Source of the DNA: Bacteroidota bacterium
Lineage (GTDB): Bacteria > Bacteroidota > Bacteroidia > AKYH767-A > 2013-40CM-41-45
DNA: 64,000 nt
Direction: 5' to 3'
Assembly (NCBI GenBank): GCA_016721305.1
Contig: JADKIH010000009.1
Span: forward strand, 1 to 64,000
Position 1 is the stretch's first letter; every line of letters starts with the position of its first letter. Position numbers and translations under genes: made by a program. Shown here in pieces: positions 9,364 through 19,500 of the stretch. The notes below the pieces were generated by a model. The model made no database searches. It had not been told where the DNA came from and was given only the letters and a program-made list of their open reading frames with translations.

Positions 9364-12300
9364 ATGCCCAACCTCAAGCTCTTCAAATCCTCAGCCGGCT
9401 CAGGAAAGACCTTCACCCTGGTCAAGGAATACCTGCTTTTGGTTCTTAGGGCTCCTGACGATTTTCGGGCTATTCTGGCCATTACGTTCACGAATAAGGC
9501 TGCTGAGGAAATGAAGTCGCGTATTGTCGAGGCTTTGGTCGAATTGTCATCCGGCGAAAAGGACCTTTGTACGAGATTCTGGAAAAGAACTTCCCAAATT
9601 GCCGATTCAGGTTCGGGCGGAGAAGGCATTAAAAAACATTCTGCACGACTACTCCAATTTCTCCGTATCCACGATTGACAGCTTTTTCCAAAAGATCCTA
9701 CGTGCACTGGCAAGAGAAATTCACCTTCCTCTAAAGATGGAAGTTGAAGTGAGTACCGACGATGCAATTCTTTCAGTAACGGAAGCACTCTTTAGAGAAA
9801 TCGGAAACGATAAAGAACTCACTGAATGGCTTACCGATCTGGCCATGCAGAAAATTGATCTGGATAAAGGCTGGAATATCGAAAACGACATCTCACTTGT
9901 TGCAAAGGAAATTTTCAGAGAAAGCTCTCATCACGATAAAATTCTTACCCGCTTGGAGATTAAGAACATCTATGATGATCTGATCAAACGTCGTTCAACA
10001 TTTGTCAAAAAGATGGAAGCGCTCGGGAAAGAAGCGCTTGCTGCCATGGCCGGTGCAGGTTGCAGTGTCGATGATTTCTCATACAAATCGACGGGAGTGG
10101 CCGGGTATTTTCTCAAAATTATTAAGCCAAAAAAATTCGACGACTACGCTCCTACTGACCGTGCCATCAAAGGAATGGAAGGCAGCGATGCATGGTTTTC
10201 TAAAAGCAGTCCGAGAAAGAATGAACTCGAAGGTTTTGTTTCTTCAACGCTCATTCCGATTTTAAATAAAGCCAATCAACTTTTTACTGAGGGATTCCGC
10301 GATTACGTGACGGCTGATGAAGTACTGAAGAAAATCTATCTCTTCGGATTGGTAAACGACCTGCAATCCAAATTCCGTGAATACCGTCGTGAGAATAACG
10401 TCATTCTTCTTGCCGATACCACTCGTTTATTGAGTGATGTCATTGAAGGAAACGACACGCCATTCATTTATGAAAAAACCGGCAATCGCTACAAGCATTT
10501 GCTCATCGACGAATTTCAGGATACGAGTTTGTTGCAATGGCAAAATCTCATGCCGCTTGTCATTAACACTCTAGGCAGCGGATTCATCACGCTTGTTGTA
10601 GGCGATGCCAAACAATCGATCTATCGCTGGCGCGGCGGAAATATGAACTTACTGATTCGCGATATCTTCATTGATCTGGTAAATTTTCGTTCGCTTTTCA
10701 AAGAAGAAGCATTATCGACCAATTACCGAAGCAAGAAAGAAGTCGTTCACTTTAATAATTCATTTTTCGAGACGGCTACCGAAATCATCGGTGCCGAACC
10801 GGAGATGAAAGATCATTCGCTTCTTGGTTTAGCATACGGCAAAGACCTTGCACAGGAAGTAGCTGAGAAAAACACGACCGGCGGTTACGTCGAAATCGGA
10901 TTTATCGACAGCGACGAAATTGAAACGCCGGAAGAGGATGAAAAGGCCGACTGGAAAGATGAAGCCATGCGACGAATGCTGGCCGAAATCAGAACTTTGA
11001 TCGACGAAAAGAAATATATTTATCGAGATATCGCCATTCTGGTTCGCTCGAATGTAGAAGGAAATAAAATCGCCACATACTTATTGGAAAATGGCATTGA
11101 GAAAATCATCAGCCCCGATTCGCTTATGCTTTCCTCCTCTCCAAAAATTACTTTCCTTCTGAATGTCTTTCGCTTCTTATCGCATCAGGAAAATGAAGTT
11201 GCCCGTGCAGAGTTGTTGTATTATTACGCGCGTTTCATTTCTCAGAAAGACATACCACTGCATTCTGTTTTCTCCGATCACAAAAACTCTCCGTCTCTGG
11301 CAAAAAGAAAAAACGAGCAATACACTTTTTGAAACCGATCATTTACACACAAGTACTTTCAATGAATTATTGCCGGAGAGCTTTACAGCACATCTGACTT
11401 ATCTGGCCAATCTGCCCGTATACGAGTTGAGCGAACAGCTCATTAAGATTTTTGATTTCTACAAAGAGCCCGATGCTTTCGTTCAGCGTTTTCAGGATCT
11501 TGTTCTGGAATATAATGTACGAAGCGATAGCAGTCTGGATGGTTTCCTGACATGGTGGGATTCGAGCAATACGGTGAGCCAGTCTTCTGTCATCACTCCT
11601 GAAAACGAAGATGCAATTCGCATCATGACAATTCACCGTTCAAAAGGACTTCAATTCCCGATCGTCTTTATTCCGTTTGCCGAATGGGAACTTACTCCGA
11701 AAAGCAATCAGCTTATTTGGTTGGAAGCAGCTGTTGAGCCATTCGATGAACTGGGGAAAACCGCCTTAATGACTTCGTCGAAGTTGTTATCGACACATTA
11801 CAAAGACGGTTATCAAACTGAAGTAAATCAAACGATGTTGGATAACCTAAATCTACTCTATGTGGCCTTTACACGTCCGGAAGAAAAACTCTGGATCTAC
11901 TGTCCGATCGAAAAAGAAAAGAAAACCGGTGCGAATGAACTAAATAGTACATCTAAGTTGATTTATCGCTGCGCGTTACGACTGAATTTAGGTTCGGAGA
12001 AGACTTTGCAATTCGGTGAAAATTCTGCCGCACCGAAGCGGAAGGACAAAAAGACTGACGTCGATTCAGAAGCTCTGCAGATGTACCCTTCCAATCGCTG
12101 GCAGGAAAAACTTGCCTTGTCCACGCACTCAAACGATCTCATCGAATTGCTCGAAGACAAAAAACTGAGCAAAGTAAATTATGGAATTTTAATCCATGCT
12201 TTGCTTGCAGAAATACGTCACGTTGGTGAAATTGATCAGGCCATGGACAGATTTGTCTACACGGGAATGATCAGCGAGAATGAGCGTTCGGAAATGCTGA

Positions 12301-12590
12301 AAGAAGTGAACGAAATTCTGGCTCAGATCGAAATTGCTGCGCTGTTTTCCGGTGAAATGGCGGTGAAATCGGAACGCGAAGTCATTCTTCCAACCGGCGA
12401 ACTGCTTCGCCCCGACCGGGTTTTGATAGGAGCAGATGAAACGCTCGTCGTCGATTTTAAGAGCGGACAACGACTGAAGAAGCATGAACAACAGATTTCA
12501 CGATATGCCGATGTATTGAAACAAATGGGATATCCGAACGTGAAGTCTAAGCTGGTCTATCTGGCCGAGCGTAAAGTCGTTGAAGTATAG
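9364..12590 (+). CDS. RecB/AddA-like UvrD-family helicase-nuclease (frameshifts corrected)
   Basis: A DNA double-strand-break repair helicase with a C-terminal nuclease. Seen in order: Walker A SAGSGKT near residue 10, ITFTNKAAEEM, Walker B LLIDEFQDTS, GDAKQSIYRWRGGN, superfamily-1 motif VI region NLLYVAFTRPEEKLW, and a PD-(D/E)XK nuclease (GILIHALLAEI, then RPDRVLIGADETLVVDFKSG). Three single-base faults break the frame: a C missing at 9564-9565, a G missing near 9587, and one A too many in the run 11308-11313. Correcting them gives exactly 1076 codons including the stop. The start is the ATG at 9364 just after the heptamer repeat. An AddB partner, which commonly sits beside addA, is not adjacent. 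Confidence 0.85.
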
Positions 12591-12635
12591 CCGTTTGGGC
12601 TGTTCAAATCCTGCACTTTCTGTTGAAATTCTCTC

Positions 12636-12666
12636 TTGTAAATTCACCGATTTACCCTTAGGTTTG
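12636..12666 (+). promoter_or_regulatory. Promoter of the receiver-domain gene
   Basis: TTG at 12636-12638, 20 bases of spacer, then TAGGTTTG at 12659-12666. This matches the Bacteroidota -33/-7 pattern, and transcription would begin about 15 bases before the ATG at 12690. Confidence 0.6.
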
Positions 12667-12689
12667 AGGCTTATTCCACCCTACTGATT

Positions 12690-13186
12690 ATGTACACCAA
12701 TAGAACGCTTCAGGTTACTTTAATTGATGATGATCCCAATATGCGGGAAATGCTTCACGATTTCTTTTCCGGAAAGTATAAGAATTGCAATTGTGAAAGC
12801 TATTCAACCGGTGAAGAGGCGCTCCAGAAGATGTATGCCGAACCGAATCTGATCGTTCTGGATTATCACCTAGATTCTTCCGATGCCTCGGCCATGAACG
12901 GTCTTCAGGTGCTCAAAAAGGTGAAGGATAAATTCCCGAATGTTCCTGTTATCTTTTTATCCGGACAGGAAAAAGCAGAAGTAGCTGCCAACACGATGAA
13001 ATATGGTGCTTACGATTACATCGTTAAAAACGAAAGCGCCTTCCACCGTCTTGAAATTATTTTCAATAACATCCTTGGGCATGTTGAACTGAAGAAAAAT
13101 CTGGGTACTCGAAGTTCTTCAACACGCTCTTAGTAGTTTTGGTAGTGGCAATGCTTATCGGCATCGTTGTTTCCAAGATGGCCTGA
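12690..13186 (+). CDS. Response-regulator receiver protein with probable C-terminal membrane anchor
   Basis: Residues 8-128 form a receiver domain: acidic pair D13/D14, phospho-acceptor D58 (VLDYH), S91 and K113. There is no DNA-binding output domain. As sequenced the frame stops at 13133. Restoring one G in the run at 13103-13105 lets the protein continue as LGYSKFFNTLLVVLVVAM and then LIGIVVSKMA to a stop at 13184-13186. That gives 165 residues ending in a strongly hydrophobic helix. I infer that the real protein is a tail-anchored receiver. Even without the correction it is a stand-alone receiver. The partner kinase is unknown, and none is encoded nearby. Confidence 0.75.
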
Positions 13187-13214
13187 TCGGATCTAACTTC
13201 TTATTCCATACACC

Positions 13215-14261
13215 TTGCAGCTTAGCAACCGATATGTCTATCTCGACAGTTCACGCGGATTGGCAGCAATGATGGTATTTGTTATTCATTTTATCCGAAT
13301 CTTTTCTCCGGCATTTCTGTCTAATGAAATTGTCAATTCCCCTCTGAAATTTCTCATCGATGGTGATGCGGCCGTACTGTATTTTTTTATTCTGAGCGGA
13401 TTTGTACTCACGAAGTCAATTCAGAATACAAAGATTTCAGTTAAGTCATATCTGAAATTTTCCGGACGACGCTTCCTGCGAATTTATCCCGCCTTTCTGC
13501 TCACATTACTTCTCACCTTCTGGCTCTTCCCTCTATTTACACAGACAGATGTAACAAGTTGGTTGAACGGCTTCTGGAAAACGTATCCGGGCACAAAGGG
13601 ATTATGGGAACAAGCGATTCTCATTTATCGAATTCCGAATGATCCTTCGCTGCGATTACTTCCTCACGACTGGACGCTTTCCGTGGAAATGGTCATTTCA
13701 TTATTGTTGCCTTTACTGGTTTTACTGTCCAGAAAATCTGTGTGGCTGACTCTAATTCTCACCTACATAGCCGTTAGAGTTCTGCCGATCGATCCCTTCG
13801 TTCTCTTTTTTGCGTTAGGCGTGTTAATCGCTTTTCAGGGAGAATTTCTGAAAGAACAATGGAAAAAACTAAGCCTTTTTGGACATGTAATTTTTGCAAT
13901 TTTAGCTGTCCTACTTATTGAAGCCGAAACTTTGTCTGTTGGCTTCTCCCGAATCCTTGATCTCATTCTGATCAATCATAAAGCCTGGGGAATGGCTCTA
14001 TTACTTATCGGCTTGATCTCCTCCGAATCGATTCAAAAATTGCTTAGTATAAATCCGCTGAATTTCCTTGGAAAAATATCGTACAGTTTTTATTTGTGGC
14101 ATTTTGTAATCCTTGCAATTCTGTTTCAAAACTCATTAAACACAAATCCGCTTGCTAACTTTGGTCTGTCATTGATGATAGCACTTGTCGTTTCCGCTCT
14201 TTCCTTCTTTTTAATCGAAAGACCTTTTCTCCTTCTCTCAAAAAAATGGCTGAAAGATTAA
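13215..14261 (+). CDS. Acyltransferase 3 family membrane protein (OafA-like)
   Basis: 348 residues with about ten membrane segments and the family's N-terminal pattern YLDSSRGLAAMMVFVIHF, whose His is the usual catalytic residue. Further family signs are FFILSGFVLTKS, RRFLRIYPAFLL, and near the C terminus GKISYSFYLWHFVI. Such enzymes O-acylate (often O-acetylate) surface sugars or lipids. The start is taken as TTG at 13215, because the in-frame stop just upstream and the DSSRG motif at residue 11 leave no ATG option. It lies 28 bases after the receiver gene's corrected stop and could share its transcript. Confidence 0.8.
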   Translation: MQLSNRYVYLDSSRGLAAMMVFVIHFIRIFSPAFLSNEIVNSPLKFLIDGDAAVLYFFILSGFVLTKSIQNTKISVKSYLKFSGRRFLRIYPAFLLTLLLTFWLFPLFTQTDVTSWLNGFWKTYPGTKGLWEQAILIYRIPNDPSLRLLPHDWTLSVEMVISLLLPLLVLLSRKSVWLTLILTYIAVRVLPIDPFVLFFALGVLIAFQGEFLKEQWKKLSLFGHVIFAILAVLLIEAETLSVGFSRILDLILINHKAWGMALLLIGLISSESIQKLLSINPLNFLGKISYSFYLWHFVILAILFQNSLNTNPLANFGLSLMIALVVSALSFFLIERPFLLLSKKWLKD

Positions 14262-14344
14262 CGACACTGTAAAACCTTGAATTTGTATCATTTAAGACCT
14301 TTTTAAAGAATGATAAAAATCAAGAAAATCATCGAAAATGATGG

Positions 14345-14352
14345 TAACTTTG
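14345..14352 (+). promoter_or_regulatory. -7 box of the P5C dehydrogenase gene
   Basis: TAACTTTG fits TAnnTTTG and lies 22 bases before the ATG at 14375. No clear -33 TTG is seen at standard spacing. Confidence 0.5.
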
Positions 14353-14374
14353 TAGCCCTTTAAAGACCTCGTCT

Positions 14375-16045
14375 ATGTCAAATGCAATTTATCAGGTACC
14401 CGTTGCGATCAACGAACCTGTTCTGAATTATGCTCCGGGAAGTCCGGAACGTGTAGCTCTACAAGCAGCTCTCAAAAAAATGCGCAGTGAAGTGCGTGAT
14501 ATTCCTATGTATATCGGCGGACAAGAAATCCGTACCGAGAAAAAAGGAAAAGTAAGACCACCGCACGATCATCAGCATGTGGTGGCAGAATTTTCTCAAG
14601 GCGACAAATCGCATGTTGATATGGCGATTCGTGCAGCATTGTCTGCGAAAGAAGCCTGGGCAAATTTCAGTTGGGAACATCGTGCATCGATCTTTTTAAA
14701 AGCAGCTGAATTGTTAAGCGGACCTTATCGCGCGCTTATCAATGCTGCAACAATGGTTGGACAAAGCAAGAGTGCTTATCAGGCAGAGATCGATGCTGCT
14801 TGTGAAATGATTGACTTCCTTCGTTTCAACGTTCAGTATATGCGTGAAATCTATACGCAACAACCTATTTCTTCTAAAGGAATTTACAATCGCGTTGAAC
14901 AACGTCCGCTCGAAGGATTCGTCTTCGCTCTCACTCCATTCAACTTTACAGCTATTGCCGGAAACCTTCCGACATCGGCCGCAATGATGGGAAATACGAT
15001 TGTTTGGAAACCGGCTAACACTCAAATTCTCGCTGCCAGCATTCTCATGCAAGTATTCATGGAAGCAGGCGTTCCTCCGGGAGTTATCAATTTGGTGTAC
15101 GTTTCCGGACCGGATGCAGGTGACGTTATTTTCAATCACCCTGACTTTGCCGGAATTCACTTTACAGGTTCTACCGGTGTATTCCAGGATATCTGGAAAA
15201 CGATCGGAAACAATATTCACAAATACAAAAGCTACCCTCGTATCGTAGGTGAAACAGGCGGTAAAGATTTTATCCTTGCTCACCCTTCTGCTGACGTAAA
15301 ATCACTCATCACAGGATTGACTCGTGGTGCATTCGAATATCAGGGACAAAAATGTTCGGCAGCTTCTCGTGCATACATCCCTAAGAGTATGTGGGCTGAA
15401 GTAAAACAAGGTTTGATTGATGATATCAAATCGTTCAAAGTTGGTCCGACGGAAGATTTCTCTAATTTCTTCAATGCGGTTATCGATGAAAAATCGTTCG
15501 ACAAACTTGCGAAGTACATCGACGAAGCAAAAAACAGCAAAGACGTAACCGTTGTTGCCGGGGGAACTTACGACAAGTCAAAAGGCTGGTTCATCCACCC
15601 GACTGTCCTCGAAGTAAAAGATCCTTATTACGTAACAATGTGTGAAGAGCTTTTCGGACCGGTACTTTCCATCTATGTGTACGATGACAAAGACTTCGAA
15701 AAAATCCTCGACGTAGTTGATAAAACTGCAGCTTATGCATTAACAGGTTCTGTGTTCTCACAAGATCGTTATGCATTGGATATGGCCATGAAAAAATTGG
15801 TGAATGCTGCTGGTAACTTCTACATCAACGATAAATGTACAGGTGCTGTTGTAGGTCAACAACCTTTTGGTGGCGGTCGTGCTTCCGGAACTAACGATAA
15901 AGCAGGATCAATGATCAATCTTCTTCGTTGGGTTTCTCCTCGCACAATCAAGGAAACTTTCGCTCCGCCGACAGATTATCGCTATCCTTTCCTGGCTGAA
16001 GAAAACGCCAACGGTAGCGCTAAAAGCACGGTAAAGGCCAATTAA
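14375..16045 (+). CDS. pruA: L-glutamate gamma-semialdehyde (1-pyrroline-5-carboxylate) dehydrogenase
   Basis: A 556-residue NAD-linked aldehyde dehydrogenase of the P5C dehydrogenase family. It oxidises glutamate semialdehyde to glutamate in the second step of proline breakdown. Visible marks are the N-terminal AINEPVLNYAPGSPER text typical of the family, the cofactor region LTPFNFTAIAGNLPTSAAMMGNTIVWKP (split here over two phrases), catalytic Glu in GETGGKDF and nucleophilic Cys in YQGQKCSAASR. The C terminus contains VVGQQPFGGGRASGTNDKAG. Proline dehydrogenase is not in the window. The gene stands alone, with its own -7 box and a strong terminator. Confidence 0.95.
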   Translation: MSNAIYQVPVAINEPVLNYAPGSPERVALQAALKKMRSEVRDIPMYIGGQEIRTEKKGKVRPPHDHQHVVAEFSQGDKSHVDMAIRAALSAKEAWANFSWEHRASIFLKAAELLSGPYRALINAATMVGQSKSAYQAEIDAACEMIDFLRFNVQYMREIYTQQPISSKGIYNRVEQRPLEGFVFALTPFNFTAIAGNLPTSAAMMGNTIVWKPANTQILAASILMQVFMEAGVPPGVINLVYVSGPDAGDVIFNHPDFAGIHFTGSTGVFQDIWKTIGNNIHKYKSYPRIVGETGGKDFILAHPSADVKSLITGLTRGAFEYQGQKCSAASRAYIPKSMWAEVKQGLIDDIKSFKVGPTEDFSNFFNAVIDEKSFDKLAKYIDEAKNSKDVTVVAGGTYDKSKGWFIHPTVLEVKDPYYVTMCEELFGPVLSIYVYDDKDFEKILDVVDKTAAYALTGSVFSQDRYALDMAMKKLVNAAGNFYINDKCTGAVVGQQPFGGGRASGTNDKAGSMINLLRWVSPRTIKETFAPPTDYRYPFLAEENANGSAKSTVKAN

Positions 16046-16073
16046 GGCTCAAAAAACAAATATTTTTACCAAA

Positions 16074-16099
16074 AGCCCGGTTAAAAGCCGGGCTTTTTT
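16074..16099 (+). terminator. Rho-independent terminator of pruA
   Basis: Stem AGCCCGG (16074-16080) pairs with CCGGGCT (16088-16094) over a seven-base loop and is followed by a T-run to 16099. It lies 28 bases after the pruA stop. Confidence 0.9.
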
Positions 16100-16158
16100 A
16101 TTGACTCAAGCTCGGTCTACTAATCAACAATAAACTGTTATAATTCGAGTTTTTAGTC

Positions 16159-16190
16159 TTGAAATAGTAGTCTCTTCAAAGCTACTTTTA
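16159..16190 (+). promoter_or_regulatory. Possible promoter of the DivIC/FtsB-like gene
   Basis: TTG at 16159-16161 and TACTTTTA at 16183-16190 (one mismatch to TAnnTTTG) are 21 bases apart, and the box ends four bases before the ATG. Confidence 0.4.
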
Positions 16191-16194
16191 TACC

Positions 16195-16527
16195 ATGGCA
16201 AAGACTCAATCGACCTTCCAGAAATATCTTCCTATTATCAAGAATAAATACCTGCTGACATTTGTAGGCTTCCTTGTTTGGCTCACATTTTTTGACCGAA
16301 ATGATTTTATTACCACTTCTGCCTATCGACATAAGTTAACTGAACTGAAGGCGGAAAAATCACACTACGACGAAGAAATTCTGAAGTATAAGCAAAATCT
16401 AAATGAGCTTATGACAGATCATGAAAATCTGGAAAAATATGCTCGTGAGAATTATTATATGAAGAAAGACAACGAAGACATTTTTGTAATTGTCGACGAA
16501 AGCGTTTCTAAAAAGCAAGAAGATTAA
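16195..16527 (+). CDS. Septum formation initiator protein (DivIC/FtsB-like)
   Basis: 110 residues with a short cytoplasmic N terminus, one membrane helix (about 19-35, YLLTFVGFLVWLTFF), then a coiled coil (about 45-80, KLTELKAEKSHYDEEILKYK) and the family phrase ENLEKYARENYYMKKDNEDI. This is the layout of FtsB/DivIC, which bridges FtsQ and FtsL in the division complex. Its stop overlaps that of the convergent repeat-protein gene in a shared TTAA (16524-16527). Confidence 0.9.
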   Translation: MAKTQSTFQKYLPIIKNKYLLTFVGFLVWLTFFDRNDFITTSAYRHKLTELKAEKSHYDEEILKYKQNLNELMTDHENLEKYARENYYMKKDNEDIFVIVDESVSKKQED

Positions 16528-19500
16528 TTCTTCAAAATGCGAACAGGTTCGCAACGAATCCCCTCTCCGATTACTGTCACCATATAAACTCCGGTAGGAA
16601 GCACATCAAGCCCTCCTACCTGAAATGTATTTTCTCCCTGTACTAATTCTACATTTTCAGAATGAACCTTTAATCCGGATTGAGAATAAATGTCAATCGA
16701 CGCATTTCCTGCTGTCGGAACGGCCAATGAAACTGTTAAATTATCATCAAACGGATTTGGACTGACGGACTCAATTTTAAATTCTTTAATCGTTTCATCT
16801 ACATGAGCACTTATAGGTCCATACTCCTCCGAAGTGCCATTGTAATCTACCTGAACAATCTTGTAAAATGATAAACCGGTAAAAGGATTTTCATCTTTGA
16901 ACGAGTAATCTATTTCCCGAGTTGAATTTCCATTCCCCTTTACAATTCCAATATTTTCAAATGACATTCCATCCTGACTCCGTTGAATTTCGAAGTGGTC
17001 GTTATTGATTTCACTTTCCGTAACCCAAATCAATTTCACAGTTCTTTCCTTTTCTTCAGCATAGTATTTTACCATTTTTACCGGAAGCGGATTGAAACCA
17101 TTTATATGAAGGGTGAAACTACCTGCATAACCTATGTAGTTGTCGACAGCAATGTAATAATAGTTGCCCGGTACCAATCCGGATACTGTTACTCCGAGTG
17201 TACCTGTGGCAGAAACGTATTTAGCGCAGCCCATTTGAACAATTAAATTGTTGTAAAGTGTCATAAATGGATATTGCAATGTTCCGAATGCTCCACCTGA
17301 AATTACATCAATCTGCATGTTTGGTGTTGTAGCCAGAAATTTAAACCATCGATTATTATTCGGGCCATTCGTCCAACAAGTACCCTTGGTACGATCTCCG
17401 TTTGCATACACCGTAGAATATGCCGCTTGTGGCGATGTCCAATTATTGAATTGTGTTAACTCAACGGCTCCTTCTTTGTAATTATATGTTGGCTGATCGT
17501 CGACACAAACGGTAAATGATCCTTTATAGCCGGTGGAATTATCAACGGAGATATAATAATTTCTTCCTGTAGTCAATCCATAGTAGGATAACTCAACTGT
17601 CCCGGTTGCCGTAGCATATCTCATACAACTCACAACATTATTGAGGGTATCCCATATAGTCACATAAGGATATTGCATTGTTCCGTATACTCCTCCTGTC
17701 TTTACCAGCACTGTCACCGCAGCGGTAGTGGCATTAAACTTAAACCAAACGTTATTATTCGGACCATTCGAAAAACAAGATGGTCTTGTTCCATCGGCCG
17801 TTGCATTTGACGTCGTATATCCGGCATTCGAAGAACACCAATTGCTGATCGATGACAATTGAACGGCACCTGCCTGGAAATCATAAGTCGGTTGATCATT
17901 TGCGTAGAGCGAAAAAGTTCCGCGATAACCTGCTGTTGAATGATTATCCACGCTGACGTAATAAGTTGCTCCCGGAGTAAGACCGATCTGCGACAACTCC
18001 AAAGTTCCTGTCGATGTGGTATACATTGCACAGCCTATTTGATTCAATGCAGAATCCCATAATGCGATATACGGATATTGCATAGTTCCATATGCTCCAC
18101 CCGATTTCACCTGCAACGTAATCGTGGATGTTGTCGCATTAAATTTAAACCATCGATTATAAGATGGCCCGGTGTTCCAGCATGAACCTTTTGATCGGTC
18201 TGCTGTTGCATTAATAGTGCTGTATGCCGCATTGGCCGACGACCAATTCGAAAGCGACGGAATCAGAAGTGCACCTTCCATGAAATTATAATTCGGCTGA
18301 TCGTCGACGTAAAGAGAGAACGTTCCTCTATATCCGTTATTATTGTAGTTGTCGACGGTGAAATAATATCTGCCTCCAACATTCAAACCGTTAACCGACA
18401 ATTCCAAAGTACCGGTAGACGTGCTGTACTGTATACATCCAACCTGATTCAATGCCGAATCCCAGACAGCTATGTACGGATATTGTAAAGTTCCATACGC
18501 CCCTCCGGAAAGAACCTGAATAGTTGCAAATTGAGTTGATGCTGTAAATGAAAACCATCGGTTATAATTCGGACCGGTATTCCAGCAATTACCTTTGGAA
18601 TGATCGGCAGTTGCGTTCACTGTTGTGTACGCTGCATTCGCCGAACTCCAATTGCTCGTCGATGGAATAGCAATGGCTCCCTCCATGAAATTATAGGTAG
18701 GTTGATCATCGACGTTCAAAGAGAATGTACCTCTGTAACCTGTGTTGCCATAATTATCGACACTGATGTAGTACCTACCTCCAACCGAAAGACCGCTTAC
18801 TGAAAGCTCTAAAGTTCCTGTTGCCGTGCTGTATTGAATACAACCAACCTGATTCAATGCCGAATCCCATAAAGCAATATATGGATACTGTAAAGTTCCG
18901 TATGCTCCGCCTGATAAAACCTGAATGGTTGCAAACTGAGTTGAAGCGGTAAAATAGAACCAACGATTGTAATTCGGTCCGTTATTACAACAACTTCCCT
19001 TCGAACGATCGGCCGTTGCATTGATTGTCGTATATGCCGCATTTGCCGAAGACCAATTACTTGTCGATGGAATTGCTAATGCTCCTTCCATGAAATTGTA
19101 TGTAGGTTGATCATCTACATAGAGTGAAAAACTTCCTCGATAACCTGTACTGCCGTAGTTGTCGACACTAAAATAGTATTCTCCTCCGGGAGTTAAATTG
19201 CTAACCGATAACTCCAGCGTTCCTGTCGAAGTCGCATATTGAATACAACCTACTTCATTTAAAGCTGAATCCCATAAAGCGATATATGGATACTGCATCG
19301 TACCATATGCTCCGCCGGATTTTACCTGAACGGTTGCAAACGGAGTTGAAGCAGTGAATTTAAACCATCTGTTATAATTAGGGCCGGTATTGCAACAACT
19401 TCCTTTACTCCTATCTGCAGTGGCATTCAAGGTGGAAAATTGTGCATTCGTGGATGACCAATTGCTTGTTGAAGGAATTGTTTGCGCTCCTTCCATAAAA

